Assembly (NCBI GenBank): GCA_031275515.1
Contig: JAISOQ010000264.1
Span: 1-8,438 of the forward strand
Length of the DNA: 8,438 nucleotides
Source: Treponema sp.
GTDB lineage: Bacteria > Spirochaetota > Spirochaetia > Treponematales > Breznakiellaceae
Reading direction: 5' to 3'
The notes below the pieces were generated by a model. The model was not told the origin of the DNA. It saw nothing but the letters and a program-made list of their open reading frames with translations, and made no database searches. The first letter of the stretch is position 1; every line of letters starts with the position of its first letter. The position numbers were made by a program, and so were the translations under genes. Shown here piece after piece: positions 6,332-8,438 of this stretch.

Positions 6332-7672
6332 ATGGCAGCAGTAATAAAAGATTTGGCGAGGGTGAACGCCGAACTTCAGGCTCAAAAAGAGCGGGTTGAT
6401 AACGTTAATTTTAAAATGGTCACTTTTTCTCTGGCCGGCAAGGACTATGGCGTTGATATTATGAACGTCAAAGAAATTGCCAAGGCCGATAAATTTACCT
6501 ATGTGCCTAATGCCGCATCTTTTGTCCGGGGGGTTTACAACCTTCGGGGAGACATCATCCCCATTATTGACTTGAGGACTTTTTTCCATATTGCGGTGGA
6601 TACTAAGGCCGACGGCCTGGAGAACATGCTTATCCTTAGGATTGATGATCGGGTTTACGGTACTATCGTTGATAAGATCGACAAGGTTGTGGGTATCAAT
6701 TCAAATACGATTCAGCCCCCTCATCCTATTTTCGGGGACATCAACATCAAGTTCATCAGCGGGGTTGTGGAAAAACAGGGAGAACTCTATATCATCCTTG
6801 ATGTGGTCCGCATCTTTACTCAAAGCGAGGATGAAAAGCAGAAACCCCGGGCCGCGATTCAGGAGGCTTCTGGAGAAAGCTATTTTGTGCCGCCCCCCGT
6901 TGCCGCAGAGCCGGTTTTGGAACAGAAAAAGACGGTCTCCGATTCTACCTTTGGCTTTATCAAGGACAGCCTGGCCGCCCTCAAGCAGTTTACCGTGAGC
7001 CCCCTCAACGACCTTTGGCTTAAAAAGCGGTTCGCCGAATGGATAGATATCCATCCGAACACGGAAGTCCAGCTTAGGAACCCCCAGGATGCAGATGACT
7101 TCCTGGACACTTTCTATTCCCCTCATACCGGAGAGTTCTGGAAGGATGAGTATTCCTTTCAAGTCAAAAATATACTGCCGAAACTGGCTTCCAATAATGT
7201 TCAGGTTTGGGATCTGGGCTGCGGGAAGGGCTATGAAACTTTTTCAATAGCGTGTATACTAAGATCGCGGTATCCGAGCGGTCATATCAAGATATGGGCT
7301 AATGATAATGATATTCTTTCTATATCAACGGCTCCGAATATGATTTTTGATCTTGAGGATGTGCCTGAATTTCTTCGGAGCTTTATGGTAAAGGGTAAAA
7401 ACGGCTATAGTTTTAGTCAGGAAATAAAAAACTCGATTTTATTTGAATATCATGATATTCTAAATGGGAATCAGATTCCTGATGTGGATATTATTATAGC
7501 CCGGGATTTCTTATCATTTGTTTCCCTGCAAGATCAGGAAAAGATTATCGCTGAATTTGCCGAAAAATTGAAAAAAGGCGGGCTTGTTATTGTGGGAAGA
7601 AACGAACAGCTTCCCTTAGAAGACTGGCAGCCGGTAGCGAAGGATCCTATTTCCGCATTCGCGCGTAATTAG
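6332..7672 (+). CDS. CheW-CheR-like fusion protein (array coupling protein)
   Basis: This 446-residue protein has an N-terminal coiled segment (1-24), a CheW domain (about 25-165) and a charged/Pro-containing linker (about 166-205). The rest is a C-terminal domain resembling the methyltransferase part of CheR (about 260-430). The CheW part has the conserved receptor-contact block VRGVYNLRGDIIPIIDLR (65-82). In the CheR-like part the SAM-binding motif is GCGKGYETFSIA (296-307) instead of the usual C-S/A-TGEEPYSIA. ATDID becomes ANDND (323-327), CRNVLIYF becomes ARDFLSFV (390-397), and the terminal GHSE becomes GRNE (422-425). The all-helical CheR N-terminal domain is not recognisable. These changes suggest reduced or absent methyltransferase activity and a structural role, as reported for the T. 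denticola homologue; inactivity here is inference. AGGA lies 5 nt before the ATG. The operon position between cheA and cheX supports a core array role. Confidence 0.92.
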   Translation: MAAVIKDLARVNAELQAQKERVDNVNFKMVTFSLAGKDYGVDIMNVKEIAKADKFTYVPNAASFVRGVYNLRGDIIPIIDLRTFFHIAVDTKADGLENMLILRIDDRVYGTIVDKIDKVVGINSNTIQPPHPIFGDINIKFISGVVEKQGELYIILDVVRIFTQSEDEKQKPRAAIQEASGESYFVPPPVAAEPVLEQKKTVSDSTFGFIKDSLAALKQFTVSPLNDLWLKKRFAEWIDIHPNTEVQLRNPQDADDFLDTFYSPHTGEFWKDEYSFQVKNILPKLASNNVQVWDLGCGKGYETFSIACILRSRYPSGHIKIWANDNDILSISTAPNMIFDLEDVPEFLRSFMVKGKNGYSFSQEIKNSILFEYHDILNGNQIPDVDIIIARDFLSFVSLQDQEKIIAEFAEKLKKGGLVIVGRNEQLPLEDWQPVAKDPISAFARN

Positions 7673-7680
7673 CTTTGATG

Positions 7681-7687
7681 AAAGGAG
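7681..7687 (+). promoter_or_regulatory. Shine-Dalgarno of cheX
   Basis: AAAGGAG ends 7 nt before the ATG at 7695, the strongest ribosome binding site in the operon. It fixes the cheX start and contrasts with cheA, which has none visible. Confidence 0.8.
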
Positions 7688-7694
7688 CATTTAT

Positions 7695-8165
7695 ATGAGA
7701 GTTGAATACATTAACCCATTTGTTGAGGCGGCTTTTAATATTCTTAAAAGTCAGGTTTACGAAAATGTTAAACGGAGTGATCTATACCTCAAATCTTCCA
7801 GCTTGGCCATTATGGGGGTTGCCGCTGTTGTTGGTCTTGCGGGGGATGTGATAGGGCAGGTTCGCTTTGATATGACTAAAGAGACCGCCTTAAAAGTGGC
7901 GAGTATCATGAATGGTGAAAAACTTCCTGCCCTGGATGACATGGCGAAAGCTACTATTCAGGAGCTTGCCAATATGATTACCGCCCAGGCGGTTACCAAA
8001 CTTCACGATCTGGGTTTTAAATTCGATCTTACTCCTCCGGCCCTCTTTGTCGGGGATAACCTTGAAGTCTCCAACGACTTCAAGGTAGAAACCCTTATCG
8101 TCCCTATGGAACTAGGTTCCTATGGGAAAATCGAAGTAAACGTGGCTATCCGGGAAAGGACGTAA
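7695..8165 (+). CDS. cheX: CheY-P phosphatase CheX
   Basis: This 156-residue protein is of typical CheX length. CheX dephosphorylates CheY-P and resets the flagellar switch signal; it replaces CheZ in spirochaetes. The CheC/CheX/FliY-type catalytic pair E-x-x-N is present as Glu90 and Asn93 in IQELANMIT. The N-terminal INPFVEAAFNIL helix and the later ALFVGDNLEVS and TLIVPMELG strands fit the CheX fold, with no sign of truncation. It is the last gene of the operon, 22 nt after the cheW-cheR-like stop, so it is probably co-transcribed with cheA. No cheY gene follows, although cheX-cheY adjacency is known in other treponemes. Confidence 0.93.
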   Translation: MRVEYINPFVEAAFNILKSQVYENVKRSDLYLKSSSLAIMGVAAVVGLAGDVIGQVRFDMTKETALKVASIMNGEKLPALDDMAKATIQELANMITAQAVTKLHDLGFKFDLTPPALFVGDNLEVSNDFKVETLIVPMELGSYGKIEVNVAIRERT

Positions 8166-8219
8166 AGCTCCTGACGGTTACCCGGGTCCTGTTTAATAAT
8201 ACTTGAAGAAAGATCTTGC

Positions 8220-8248
8220 TTGACACAATGAGGCTTTTCCGGTATTAT
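8220..8248 (+). promoter_or_regulatory. Near-consensus sigma70 promoter for tRNA-Val
   Basis: TTGACA (8220-8225), a 17-base spacer and TATTAT (8243-8248) make an almost perfect housekeeping promoter. The predicted start near 8255 leaves a leader of about 39 nt before the tRNA 5' end. The preceding stretch 8166-8219 contains no gene and no terminator that I can see. Confidence 0.85.
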
Positions 8249-8293
8249 AAAACAATATAGAACTGATGGGTTGTAAAAGCAACGGTTTTATAT

Positions 8294-8367
8294 GGGCGGT
8301 TAGCTCAGTTGGTTAGAGCATCAGTATGACACGCTGAGGGTCACAAGTTCGACTCTTGTATCGCCCA
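8294..8367 (+). tRNA. tRNA-Val (anticodon GAC)
   Basis: A 74-nt cloverleaf can be folded. The acceptor stem is GGGCGGT (8294-8300) with ATCGCCC (8360-8366), including one G-T pair, with discriminator A8367. The D arm contains GCTC/GAGC. The anticodon stem TCAGT/GCTGA holds the loop ATGACAC, giving anticodon GAC at 8328-8330, which reads GUC and GUU. The T arm is ACAAG-TTCGACT-CTTGT. The CCA end is not encoded (TCC follows), so it must be added by tRNA nucleotidyltransferase. It is transcribed from its own strong promoter and followed at once by a terminator. Confidence 0.96.
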
Positions 8368-8368
8368 T

Positions 8369-8408
8369 CCGGTAATTGCCTGTAACGCAAGGGGTTACCG
8401 GTTTTTTT
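8369..8408 (+). terminator. Intrinsic terminator after tRNA-Val
   Basis: CCGGTAA (8369-8375) pairs with TTACCGG (8395-8401). An inner TTGC/GCAA stem (8376-8379 with 8387-8390) is separated from it on one side by a 4-G bulge. Seven T residues (8402-8408) follow directly. It starts one base after the tRNA and may also end readthrough from the che operon. Confidence 0.9.
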
Positions 8409-8438
8409 GTCCCTGTTAAACGCCAAACTTCTGTTCGG

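Overview
The window looks like a piece of a spirochaete chromosome, most likely Treponema or a close relative. The main reason is a chemotaxis operon in the order cheA, cheW-cheR-like fusion, cheX. A CheW fused to a degenerate CheR-like domain, and a CheA with an enlarged P3 dimerization domain, are both reported for Treponema denticola chemoreceptor arrays. CheX as the CheY-P phosphatase is also typical of spirochaetes. The capA and ribonuclease genes are visibly richer in G+C than the chemotaxis genes, which suggests a higher-GC lineage such as the termite-gut treponemes. Species assignment is inference.

Layout. Bases 1-111 are the 3' end of a transposase, probably IS630 family. A short intergenic stretch with inverted repeats follows. 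A minus-strand lipoprotein gene of the CapA (poly-gamma-glutamate synthesis/metallophosphatase-like) family occupies 213-1781. It is divergent from a plus-strand RNase II/R-family exoribonuclease gene (about 1888-3807). The two share a ~106-bp intergenic region in which each gene has a -10-like hexamer 6-7 nt before its start codon, which would suit leaderless transcripts.

After a 122-bp gap the chemotaxis operon starts: cheA (3930-6320), cheW-cheR-like (6332-7672) and cheX (7695-8165). The gaps are 11 and 22 nt, and Shine-Dalgarno sequences precede the second and third genes. CheA is the receptor-coupled histidine kinase. The CheW-CheR-like protein couples and organises the receptor array. 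CheX removes phosphate from CheY. cheY itself is not in the window. The operon is followed instead by a tRNA-Val(GAC) gene (8294-8367) with its own near-consensus promoter (TTGACA-17-TATTAT) and a strong intrinsic terminator (8369-8408). No terminator is visible between cheX and the tRNA, so operon readthrough may also end there.

The most interesting content is the atypical array hardware in one operon: CheA with an expanded P3 domain, plus a CheW carrying a methyltransferase-like domain with altered signature motifs. I see no CRISPR array, no phage genes and no wholly novel system.
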